NCBI RefSeq assembly: GCF_022627325.1
Contig: NZ_JAETZZ010000002.1
Coordinates: 1 to 64,000, forward strand
DNA: 64,000 bases
Direction of reading: 5' to 3'
Source of the DNA: Pseudomonas putida
GTDB taxonomy: Bacteria; Pseudomonadota; Gammaproteobacteria; Pseudomonadales; Pseudomonadaceae
In this document: positions 43,002 through 50,854 of the stretch, piece by piece
How positions within the stretch are numbered: the stretch's first letter is position 1
Layout of the letters: each line of letters starts with the position of its first letter
Notes under the pieces: model-generated
Seen by the model: the letters and a program-made list of their open reading frames with translations, nothing else
The model's database searches: none
What the model was told of the DNA's origin: nothing
Made by a program: the position numbers and the translations under genes

Positions 43002-44715
43002 ACGTGTAGCGGGCAACACCGCCCACTTCCGGGCGAATCGCATACAGGTCGCCAGCGTCCGGGTAATGCCGCAACTCGGTCGGCGACATGCCGACCCGTG
43101 CCGTGGTGATGTACAGCGTGCTCATGCCGTCGCCACCGAAACAGCAACTGGTCGGGCGCGGCACTGGCATCACCACCTGTTCGGTCAAATGGCCGTCGCG
43201 GTCATAGCGCAGCAGGCAGCTGCCATTAAACTGACACACCCATAACCCACCTTCACGATCCAGCGCGATGCCGTCAGGGCGCCCCAGTTCGGCAGGCGTC
43301 TCGGCAAACAGGCTGACCTGCTCCAGCCGCCCTTCAGGCAGATACTCGGCGCGGTAGATCGAGCGAGCAGCGGAGTCGACGAAGAAAACGGTATTGCCAT
43401 CGGCGGACCAGGTAATGCCATTGGGCAACGCCATGCCGTCATGGATCACCACATCGTGCAGTTCCCCGTCAAAGCGCAGCAGCGCGCCGGTCTTGCCGCT
43501 CGGGCCCTCGTCCATCAGGCCGGTGACGAAGCGCCCTTGCGGGTCGCAGGCGCCGTCGTTGAAGCGGTAGCTCGGGCGGTGATGCACAGGCGCCGAGTAC
43601 TGGCGCACCTTGCAAGACGACATATCCAGAATGGCAACGCTGGCATCTTCGGTGAATATCAGGTTGCCTTGGTCGGTCAGTGCCAAGGCACCGATACGGG
43701 CAGCGGATTCATAGAGGGTCTCGATTTCGCCATCCGTTAGCAGCCGGTGAATTCGCCCGCCGGTGATATCGACGAAATACAACGCGCCGGTGCGCGCATC
43801 CCACACAGGGCTCTCACCCAGGTCGGCCCGGGTGTTGGCGACCTTGGTCGGCACGTAGTGGCATTCCTTGATGAGGCTCCAGCGTTCGGCCACTTCGCCC
43901 AGGCTGGAAGCCTCGACGCGCGCCAGGTCACGTGGGTAGCTCACGCCGCTGTTCTCGCTGAAACGCGTGGCGGTGAACTGGCCATTGCTGGCCCGCAGAA
44001 TGTACCCGGTATCCCGGCAAAGCGGGCTGGCCAGGTACAGAACGCCCGGTGTGACCCATTGCGGCTTGAGTTCTTCCGGTGGCTGGGTCACGCCCCACAT
44101 CCTGGTTTTGGCCACCGGCGAGACCGCATTGACCAGGATGCCGTGTTCAAGCCCCTCCATGCTCAATGCGTTCATGATGCCCACCTGAGCCATCTTGCCC
44201 GCCGAGTAGGCGACCAGGCCTGGCTGGGCATAGCGCTGATACATGGCGCGGTCCGAGGTGGTGAGCACTATGCGCGGTGCCTCGGCTTGCTTGAGGTGCT
44301 TCCAGGCATGCTTGGCCAGCCATACCGGGGCGTGCACGCTGATGCCCAGTGCGCGGTCGAGAAACGCCTGCTCCTGGGTCTCGATGCCTTGGTAATCGAC
44401 CCAACCGGCGTTGTGAATGAGGATATCCAGCGCGCCGAAATGCGCGATGGCCAGTTCCACCAGTTCGCGGCAATCGTCTTCGTTCTCCAGGTGGCCGACA
44501 TGAGCGACCACCTCGAAACCCTGCCCCCGCAGCGTTTCGAGCGCGACGCTGACCGCCGCCGGGTTCTGCCCTTCACCTGAGCGGTCAGTGCCCAGGTCGC
44601 TGATGACTACCCGCGCTCCCCGCGCGGCCAGCGCCATGGCGTAATCCAGGCCCAGGCCCTGGGCGGCACCGGTGACGATGGCGACTTTATCTTTGAATGG
44701 GTCTGTGCTTGGCAT
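42991..44715 (-). CDS. SDR dehydrogenase fused to SMP-30/gluconolactonase domain
   Basis: This 574-residue protein has residues 1-280 as a short-chain dehydrogenase (VTGAAQGLGLDYA, IHNAGW, Ser in LTTSDRAM and YSAGK catalytic pair) and residues 295-574 as an SMP-30 beta-propeller lactonase (LGESPVWD, RFNDGACDPQGRF, GIALDREGGLWV). The first half could oxidise an aldose-like or cyclic alcohol to a lactone, and the second could hydrolyse it. It is one frame without interruption. It is divergent from the LysR gene across 271 bp. Confidence 0.87.
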   Translation of the reverse strand: MPSTDPFKDKVAIVTGAAQGLGLDYAMALAARGARVVISDLGTDRSGEGQNPAAVSVALETLRGQGFEVVAHVGHLENEDDCRELVELAIAHFGALDILIHNAGWVDYQGIETQEQAFLDRALGISVHAPVWLAKHAWKHLKQAEAPRIVLTTSDRAMYQRYAQPGLVAYSAGKMAQVGIMNALSMEGLEHGILVNAVSPVAKTRMWGVTQPPEELKPQWVTPGVLYLASPLCRDTGYILRASNGQFTATRFSENSGVSYPRDLARVEASSLGEVAERWSLIKECHYVPTKVANTRADLGESPVWDARTGALYFVDITGGRIHRLLTDGEIETLYESAARIGALALTDQGNLIFTEDASVAILDMSSCKVRQYSAPVHHRPSYRFNDGACDPQGRFVTGLMDEGPSGKTGALLRFDGELHDVVIHDGMALPNGITWSADGNTVFFVDSAARSIYRAEYLPEGRLEQVSLFAETPAELGRPDGIALDREGGLWVCQFNGSCLLRYDRDGHLTEQVVMPVPRPTSCCFGGDGMSTLYITTARVGMSPTELRHYPDAGDLYAIRPEVGGVARYTFTE

Positions 44716-44793
44716 TGTAGCGCCCTTCCGATTCTCCTTTTTTACGATAACAATAAAAAAATCAATGACTTAATATTAAAAGCATGCAACTTT

Positions 44794-44810
44794 GATATCT
44801 GCTGGATATC
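44794..44810. promoter_or_regulatory. LysR-type box (GATATC-N5-GATATC)
   Basis: GATATC-TGCTG-GATATC is an inverted repeat with the LysR T-N11-A spacing, placed in the AT-rich divergent promoter region between the SDR/SMP-30 gene and the LysR gene. It is the likely binding site of the LysR protein at 44987. The segment 44740-44790 is AT-rich and may hold the promoter for the fusion gene. Confidence 0.55.
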
Positions 44811-44986
44811 ACCTGAGACCTGCCCTCTTCCGATACACCCCGACCTGCAACCTCAGGCCCCCGGATCAGCCGTTTGCAGCAGAGGCTTTGTCGCCGCGAT
44901 GCCACGCACTATCATGGCCGCCTTGCAGGGTCGGCCGCCGGTGAACGATTTCCCGGCCCCCGTTCGACTCGATGAAGGAACGTAGA

Positions 44987-45958
44987 ATGATCGAGACACG
45001 TTTGCTCAGGCAGTTCATTGCCGTGGCCGAGGAGCTGCACTTTCACAAGGCAGCCATCCGCCTGCACATGGCACAGCCGCCCCTGAGCCAGGCGATCAAC
45101 CGACTCGAAGAGAAGCTGGGCTTCAGCCTGTTCCTGCGCAACAAGCGCGGGGTCAAGCTCACCGCCGCAGGCATGGCCTTCCTGGAAACCGCCTACCGTA
45201 CCCTCAAGGAGCTGGAGCAAGGCATCGAATACGCCCGTAACGTTTCCGAGGGCATCTGCGGCAAGCTGACCATCACCGCCATCTCCATCGCTTACTACGA
45301 GTCGCTGCTCAATACCCTGAAGAAATTTCGCGAAACCTACCCGAACGTGCGGCTTACCATTCGCGAAATGCCGTCAGCCTCCCAGGCCAAGGCGTTGATG
45401 GCCGGTGAAGCGGACATCGGTTTCATGCGCAAGCTGCCGATGCCCCCAGACACCATCGAATCCAGATTGCTCCTCAATGAGCAGATCGTCATGGCGCTGC
45501 CCGCCAGCCACGCCAAGGTGCATCAGCCTGTGGTCGACCTGCGCGATTTTGCCGAAGAGGATTTCGTCTTCACCCCGCAAGCGCTTGGCAGCGGCTACCA
45601 CAGCCAGCTGATCGCGCTGTGCGAATCGGCCGGTTTCTACCCTAAAGTGGTGCAGGAAGCGGCGCAGATCCACACCCTGATCGGGCTGGTGGCGTGCGGT
45701 TTCGGGGTTGCCCTGGTGCCTGAATCGATCGCCTACTCGACGCTGCGCGAGCGCGTGCAGTTTCGCCCGATCCGGCCGATCAAGGACCAGCCCACGCCGA
45801 CCATGGGGCTGTACATGAACTGGAATATCCAGAACGCCTCCCCAGCCTTGGGCAGTTTCATATCGATGCTCGACCTGGGGGCCCCTCGCCGATTCGTCGA
45901 CACCATCCAGCAACCGTTCATTCTGGATGGCAGCGACAAGCGCGAATCACACCGCTAA
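44987..45958 (+). CDS. LysR-family transcriptional regulator
   Basis: This 323-residue LysR protein has its HTH at 1-60 (RLLRQFIAVAEELHFHKAA, HMAQPPLSQAINRLE) and an effector domain at about 90-300 (GKLTITAIS, MAGEADIGFMRKLP). The ATG at 44987 follows GAAGGAA; the ATG 15 nt upstream overlaps that signal. It probably controls the divergent SDR/SMP-30 gene. Its 3' end overlaps the convergent asnB-like gene by 12 bp, so it is not part of that operon. Confidence 0.9.
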   Translation: MIETRLLRQFIAVAEELHFHKAAIRLHMAQPPLSQAINRLEEKLGFSLFLRNKRGVKLTAAGMAFLETAYRTLKELEQGIEYARNVSEGICGKLTITAISIAYYESLLNTLKKFRETYPNVRLTIREMPSASQAKALMAGEADIGFMRKLPMPPDTIESRLLLNEQIVMALPASHAKVHQPVVDLRDFAEEDFVFTPQALGSGYHSQLIALCESAGFYPKVVQEAAQIHTLIGLVACGFGVALVPESIAYSTLRERVQFRPIRPIKDQPTPTMGLYMNWNIQNASPALGSFISMLDLGAPRRFVDTIQQPFILDGSDKRESHR

Positions 45959-47782
45959 GCGGTATTCGCGCAACCAGGCATCCAGTGCCAGAGCGGTCTC
46001 AAGGTTGTTGCGGCGCAACTGCGTGTTGAAATAGCCCTCGGGCTGATCCAGCTCAGCACCCAGCCGACCACGGTCGATCACCTGGAACACCGGGCTGTCC
46101 GCCCGCCCAAGCAAGCGCCTGGCCCGCTCACGCAGGAACCGTTCGTAACCCAGGTTGGCCGAGGTCGGGTAAGGGCTCTTGCGCCGCTGCAGCACGGCCG
46201 GTGGCAGGATATCGACGCAGGCCTGCTTGAGCAGCCACTTCTCCACACCGTCCTTGCCTTTGATCGACCACGGTACGTTGTAAACGTACTCGACCAACTC
46301 ATGGTCGGTGAACGGAACACGCACCTCCAGGCTGGCGGCCATGCTCAGGCGGTCCTTGCGGTCGAGCAGAATCGGCAGCCAACGTTGCAGGTGCATGTGG
46401 CAGATCTCACGCATGCGCCGCTCTTGCGGGCTGTCGCCGGGCAAGTGCTCGACGCTGTCCAGCGCCTGGTGATAGCACCCGTCCTGGTAACTGGCAAAGT
46501 CACACAGCCGGTTGAAGTCCGGGTTGATCAGCTCAGGCTGCAGCAGCTGCATGCGCGAAAGCCAAGGGAAGCGCTGCGCCGCCAGTGCCTGCGGATCGCG
46601 GAACCAGGCGTAGCCGCCAAACACTTCGTCTGCTGCCTCCCCGGAAATGGCCACTGTGGAATGGCGGCCGATGGCCTTGAACAGCAGGTACAACGAAGTG
46701 TCGACATCGCCAAAGGTGGCCGCCGAATCATTGGCCCGGTACACCGCGCTGCGCGCAGGCTCGGCCACCAGTTCGCCGTTGTCGATGAGGATGGTCTGGT
46801 GATGGCTGCCAATGTGTTCGGCCGCTGCCAGCGCATAGGGCTGATCGCGTTCCGGGCGAAAGCTGTCGCTCTGGAACTGCTCGGCCTGGCCAACGAAATC
46901 CACCGAGAACGAATTGACCCTGCCGCCCTGCGCTGCCGTCAGGCGCTGTTGCGCCATGGCCGTGAGGATGGTCGAGTCCAGCCCCCCGGAGAGCAGCGAA
47001 CAGACCGGCACATCGGCATGCAACTGCTCGCCCAGCGCTTTGCCGAGCAGCGCGCGGGTGCGCGCCACGGTGCCGGGCAGGTCATCCTGGTGTTCGCGGC
47101 GCTGCAACTGCCAATAGCGGCTGAGTTTGGCGCGCCCGTTGGGCCGCCAGGACAAGCGATGCCCTGGCGGCAGTTCGCTGACCCCGCGCAAGGCCGTGCG
47201 CGCCGTGCCGCGAGAGAGGCTCAGCGCGTCCACCAGGCCGACCACATCGAGCGCACTGGCGAACGCTGGGTGCGCCAGGATTGCCTTGATTTCCGAACCG
47301 AACAGCAGCCCCTGCTGGTGGTGGGCGTAGTACAGCGGCTTGACCCCCAACCGGTCACGCACCAGCAAAAAGTGGCCGTCGCGCCCGTCGAACACAGCGA
47401 AGGCGAACATACCGCTCAGGTGCTCACAGCAGTGTTCGCCCCATTCCAGATAAGCGTGCAACACCACTTCGGTGTCGCTGCGCGTCTGGAACTGGTGGCC
47501 CGCCAGGCGCAGACGCTCACGCAGCGCGTCGTGGTTGTAGACCTCGCCGGTGTAGACCAGCGCGATTTCCTCGCCACTGGCGCAGCGGTAAGTCATCGGC
47601 TGCACGCCGCCGCTGAGGTCGATGATCGCCAGCCGCCGGTGGCCCAGCAGGGCGTTGCGATGCCGCCAGCTGCCACTGGCATCCGGCCCGCGCAGTGCCA
47701 GGGTATCGGTCATGGCGTCGATGATCTCGCCGGCCTGGCTCAGGTTGCGGGTGTAGTCCACCCAGCCTGTGATTCCGCACAT
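45947..47782 (-). CDS. asnB: Asparagine synthetase-like glutamine amidotransferase
   Basis: This 611-residue protein has an N-terminal glutaminase domain with Cys2 (MCGITGW, RRLAIIDLSGG) and a C-terminal ATP-pyrophosphatase domain with SLLSGGLDSTI (about 255) and SGEAADEVFGGYAW. The intact nucleophile means it can use glutamine, unlike beta-lactam synthetases. In this operon it probably amidates a carboxylate of the pathway product rather than making housekeeping asparagine. It is the last gene, 10 bp after the amidase. Confidence 0.9.
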   Translation of the reverse strand: MCGITGWVDYTRNLSQAGEIIDAMTDTLALRGPDASGSWRHRNALLGHRRLAIIDLSGGVQPMTYRCASGEEIALVYTGEVYNHDALRERLRLAGHQFQTRSDTEVVLHAYLEWGEHCCEHLSGMFAFAVFDGRDGHFLLVRDRLGVKPLYYAHHQQGLLFGSEIKAILAHPAFASALDVVGLVDALSLSRGTARTALRGVSELPPGHRLSWRPNGRAKLSRYWQLQRREHQDDLPGTVARTRALLGKALGEQLHADVPVCSLLSGGLDSTILTAMAQQRLTAAQGGRVNSFSVDFVGQAEQFQSDSFRPERDQPYALAAAEHIGSHHQTILIDNGELVAEPARSAVYRANDSAATFGDVDTSLYLLFKAIGRHSTVAISGEAADEVFGGYAWFRDPQALAAQRFPWLSRMQLLQPELINPDFNRLCDFASYQDGCYHQALDSVEHLPGDSPQERRMREICHMHLQRWLPILLDRKDRLSMAASLEVRVPFTDHELVEYVYNVPWSIKGKDGVEKWLLKQACVDILPPAVLQRRKSPYPTSANLGYERFLRERARRLLGRADSPVFQVIDRGRLGAELDQPEGYFNTQLRRNNLETALALDAWLREYRLAV

Positions 47783-47792
47783 GCTGTGCTCC

Positions 47793-49178
47793 TTACACGT
47801 GAAGACGACGGGTTGGCAGCAGGCCGGTCAGGGCCTGCAGGCGCTTGGCGATATCCAGCAACTGGCGCTCGCTGTCACGCCGGCCCATGATCTGCACGGC
47901 CAGCGGTGCCTTGCCGTCGGCACTCAGGCAGATCGGCACGGTAATGGCCGGCAGGCCGCTGAAACTGGCCAGCGGAGTGAAGCTGATTTTCTGCTCATAG
48001 CCTTCGTCCGCGGGCGAAGGGATGGTCGAATCGCCTGGCTGCGGGTTGCGCCGGTCGAAGGGTCGGTTTGGGTCCATGGGGAATACCACGAAGTCCACTT
48101 GGGCCTCGTCGAACCAGGCGTCGATACCGGCGCGGACGTTGTCCATGCGCTGGTGGATGCGCCGGTAGTCAGCATCGCTCACGCCCTCACCCACCTTCAG
48201 GGCGCTGAGCGTGGACCAGTGCAGCTCGCAGTCGAAGCGCCGTGCCCAGGCAGCCGAGGCCAGCCACGCATCGCGCGCGCACAGCTGCCAGGCGTCGCCA
48301 CGGCAGGCCCACAGGTCCGGCATGGCAACCTCACCGGGCGTCATGCCCAGGTCTGCCAGCGCGTTGCGCGCCTGGCCCAGCATGTCGAGCATGGCCGCGC
48401 TGGTCAGCGCCGGGTCCAGCGCATGCTCCAGCATGGCGACCCGATAGCGCTCTTTGAGTGGCTGTTGCTCGCCGAGCAGCGGCTCCAGCCCCAGCAACGG
48501 GAACAGCAGGCCAAGATCGTCGGCGCTGCGGGCCACCCACCCCAACGCGTCCATACGCGGTGACAGCGGAAACACGCCGGCCAGGCTTTGCTGCTTCTGG
48601 GTCATGCGCAGGCCGACCATGCCGCAGTGCGAGGCCGGCCAGCGTACCGAGCCGAGCACATCGGTGCCCAACGAGATATCGCACAGCCCCGCTGCCACCG
48701 ACACGGCCGAACCGGTGCTGGAGCCAGACGGATCGATGCTCGGGAAGCGCGGGTTTCGGCAGCCTGCGCCAAAGGCAATGTTCAGCTCGGTAGTGGCGAC
48801 CTTGCAGGTCAGGGCGATGCGCGGATCGAGAAAAGCCAGCGCCTCGGCGCTGCGCTGGGGGTAGTGGCGGTAACTGCGCAGGCCCAGGCGGGTCGGCAAG
48901 CCTTGCACATCGACGGTGTCCTTCACGCCAAGGCGGTACCACGGTGCCTCGACCTCGCGGGTGCTGGTCAGGCAACGGTAGTGGCTGTCGGCATGCACGC
49001 TCCAGTGTGCGTACTGCTGCGCCCAGTCCGCGGCAAGCTCGGGGTTGCGCTGCAGCAATTCGTGGCGTTTGCGCAGGCTCAATCCCAGGTATTCGGGCTG
49101 CTCACGTCCGCGGGTGGCGTCGGCGCCGCAGTTGCTCAGGTAGTGGGCGATGGCGTCTTGGGTGTCAACGTGGTTCAT
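47793..49178 (-). CDS. Amidase-signature family hydrolase
   Basis: This 461-residue protein has the Ser-cisSer-Lys triad of the amidase signature: Lys in RLGVKDTVDV, and DPSGSSTGSAVSVAAGLCD with the two serines, followed by GTDVLGSVRWPASHCG. The C-terminal PLASFSGLPAITVPI is typical. It may hydrolyse or transfer an acyl-amide intermediate. The ATG at 49178 lies inside the end of the upstream gene (14-bp overlap) behind AAGGA. Confidence 0.9.
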   Translation of the reverse strand: MNHVDTQDAIAHYLSNCGADATRGREQPEYLGLSLRKRHELLQRNPELAADWAQQYAHWSVHADSHYRCLTSTREVEAPWYRLGVKDTVDVQGLPTRLGLRSYRHYPQRSAEALAFLDPRIALTCKVATTELNIAFGAGCRNPRFPSIDPSGSSTGSAVSVAAGLCDISLGTDVLGSVRWPASHCGMVGLRMTQKQQSLAGVFPLSPRMDALGWVARSADDLGLLFPLLGLEPLLGEQQPLKERYRVAMLEHALDPALTSAAMLDMLGQARNALADLGMTPGEVAMPDLWACRGDAWQLCARDAWLASAAWARRFDCELHWSTLSALKVGEGVSDADYRRIHQRMDNVRAGIDAWFDEAQVDFVVFPMDPNRPFDRRNPQPGDSTIPSPADEGYEQKISFTPLASFSGLPAITVPICLSADGKAPLAVQIMGRRDSERQLLDIAKRLQALTGLLPTRRLHV

Positions 49179-50160
49179 GGGTGCATTCCTTGACTGAGGT
49201 AGAAGCCGCCCACGGCAGAGGCTTGCCGGTGGCGGACAAAGGCAGATCAGTGACACGGCGTACCGCAATCGGCCATGGATGGCCCGGCGGTAATTGGCGC
49301 AAAGCCTCCCGCACCGCGTGCTCGGTGAGGGTCTCGCCGCTGTACAGCACCTCGAACGCTTCGCCGCGCAACGCATCGGCCACGGCAACGCAGGCCAGCG
49401 TCGGGCAGTCCAGGCGCTGGGCGAGATCACTGGCCAAGCGGGCCAGATCGACGCGCAGGCCATTGACCTTGATCAGGCTGCTGGCCCGCCCCAACCATTG
49501 GAAGCGCTGTGCATCCAGCACCCGTACCAGGTCATCGCAACGGTGCGTCGCGGCAGCGCGTGCCTGGCCCGGTTGGCGGGCGATGCGCGGGCTGGCCACG
49601 TTCAGCGCACAGGGCTGGCCAGGGGGGCTGAGCAGTGTCACATCGTCCAGCAGCGTCCAGGGCTGCTCAGCGTCACTGTGCGCATCCAGCTCGCGGTAAG
49701 CCATGGCCCCGGTTTCGGTGGAACCGAGCAGTTCGATGAAACGTACCTGGGGCCCGGCATGGCGCTGCACCGTGGCCATGGCACCGGCGGGCAGCAGCGA
49801 GGCGCTGTGCACCACCAGTACCTGACGCCGGGTGCTCAGCCGGGCCAGCAGCGCCGGCAGCACGCGCCAGGTACTGGCAATGGCCAGAATCACGCACGGC
49901 CCGTCGCCCTCGAGCGCTGGCAGGCGCTGCTGCTCCAGCGAACAGGCGTGCAACCGCGCACGCAAAACCCGCGCACCGACCTCGCCAAGGATCATGCCGT
50001 AGCTGTGGCAGGCCGGCGCGAACGAGAAAATCTCCCGTGCATCAGGCGCCCAGCAGCCGAGGATCAGGGCCGCTTCGCACGCCATCTGCGCCTGGCTGCG
50101 CAGCCATTGCCGGGGCGTACCCGTTGAGCCGGAGGTGGTGAACAGATGCTCGGCGTTCAC
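49165..50160 (-). CDS. Short adenylate-forming (ANL) enzyme lacking the N-terminal lobe
   Basis: This 331-residue protein begins almost directly with the ATP-binding P-loop (FTTSGSTGTPRQWLRSQ), followed by ELLGSTETGAMAYRE, RCDDLVRVLDAQRFQWLGRASSLIKVNGLRVDL (hinge and C-terminal lobe) and a late TGKPLPW lysine. Normal ANL ligases have about 150 more residues before the P-loop. It probably activates a carboxylate for the adjacent ACP. Its ATG overlaps the ACP stop by 4 bp. Confidence 0.85.
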   Translation of the reverse strand: MNAEHLFTTSGSTGTPRQWLRSQAQMACEAALILGCWAPDAREIFSFAPACHSYGMILGEVGARVLRARLHACSLEQQRLPALEGDGPCVILAIASTWRVLPALLARLSTRRQVLVVHSASLLPAGAMATVQRHAGPQVRFIELLGSTETGAMAYRELDAHSDAEQPWTLLDDVTLLSPPGQPCALNVASPRIARQPGQARAAATHRCDDLVRVLDAQRFQWLGRASSLIKVNGLRVDLARLASDLAQRLDCPTLACVAVADALRGEAFEVLYSGETLTEHAVREALRQLPPGHPWPIAVRRVTDLPLSATGKPLPWAASTSVKECTHEPR

Positions 50161-50441
50161 TTGGCGGCCTGCAGGGTCAGCTGATCTTCCAGTTTTTGCC
50201 CGACGAAGCGCTCCATCTTTTCCAGGGTTTCAAACCAGAAGCGCACATCGTCGCTGAGGTAGTCCACTTCGATGTCGAAGCAGCCTTCAATGGCGCTGAT
50301 CACTTCAACAGCCATGAGGCTGTCGAAGCGGTCGCCAAGAAAGTCACGAAAGCTGTCGCGCTTGTCGATCGCGTCGACGTGCTCGCCAAGCAACTGGCCG
50401 AGGGTTTGGCGGATACGCTGTTCAATGCTGAGGTCGTTCAC
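50157..50441 (-). CDS. Acyl carrier protein
   Basis: This 94-residue acidic helical protein has the phosphopantetheine attachment motif DRFDSLMAVEVISAIE (Ser about 41) and a FDIEVDYLSDDVRFW helix III region. It is longer than the fatty-acid ACP and divergent, as in specialised pathways. It is coupled by 4-bp overlaps to genes on both sides. Confidence 0.9.
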   Translation of the reverse strand: MNDLSIEQRIRQTLGQLLGEHVDAIDKRDSFRDFLGDRFDSLMAVEVISAIEGCFDIEVDYLSDDVRFWFETLEKMERFVGQKLEDQLTLQAAK

Positions 50442-50845
50442 GAGCCGGTCTTTCCTTGTTGGTGGGCAGCGTTGGTCAATTCCGCTCCGGCACTGAAGAA
50501 CACGTGCTCGGGCAGGATCGGATCGAAGTGCAGGTAAATGAAGGCTTTGGGGTACTGCGTGCGCAGGCAGCCGTGCAGCCCTTCAGCCAGCGCCTGGTGG
50601 GCGTGACGATCGCGGGCCTGCGACAGGGTGATGCGCACATGGAACTGCGCCGGTGCGCCGTCGCGGTCGGCAACCGGCATCGGCATGCCGGCGCTGAACA
50701 CACTGGCCTCAGGTAGTGGGTTGAAGAACACCATGCAATGCGCAGTGTCAGCGCCCAGCTGCTTGAGCTGGCGGGTAAAGGCCAGTGCCAGGCGCTTGCG
50801 CTCCAAGGGTTGCAGCGGGGCACAGCTAACAGTGAGGGTGGGCAT
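50438..50845 (-). CDS. Tautomerase-superfamily-like small protein
   Basis: This 135-residue protein starts MPTLTVSCAPL, with Pro directly after Met as in the tautomerase/MIF superfamily, where Pro1 is the catalytic base. The length matches the fused two-unit members (about 130-150 residues). A second conserved-looking part is HVRITLSQARDRHAHQALAEGL. It may isomerise an enol/keto or unsaturated intermediate on the pathway. Family assignment is moderate. Confidence 0.65.
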   Translation of the reverse strand: MPTLTVSCAPLQPLERKRLALAFTRQLKQLGADTAHCMVFFNPLPEASVFSAGMPMPVADRDGAPAQFHVRITLSQARDRHAHQALAEGLHGCLRTQYPKAFIYLHFDPILPEHVFFSAGAELTNAAHQQGKTGS

Positions 50846-50854
50846 GGCGGCTCC

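Noticed and set aside
44987..45958. LysR gene as the dedicated regulator of the seven-gene operon
   Set aside because: It is convergent with the operon's last gene and about 8 kb from its promoter, while a LysR box lies between it and the divergent SDR/SMP-30 gene.
45947..47782. Possibility that the AsnB-like protein is a beta-lactam synthetase
   Set aside because: Cys2 of the glutaminase domain is intact (MCGITGW), whereas beta-lactam synthetases have lost it, and no carboxyethylarginine synthase-like gene is present.
46301..47890. 529-codon open frame antisense to the asnB-like gene
   Set aside because: It mirrors a highly conserved enzyme on the other strand. Long antisense frames are expected at this GC content, and its protein has no recognisable domain.
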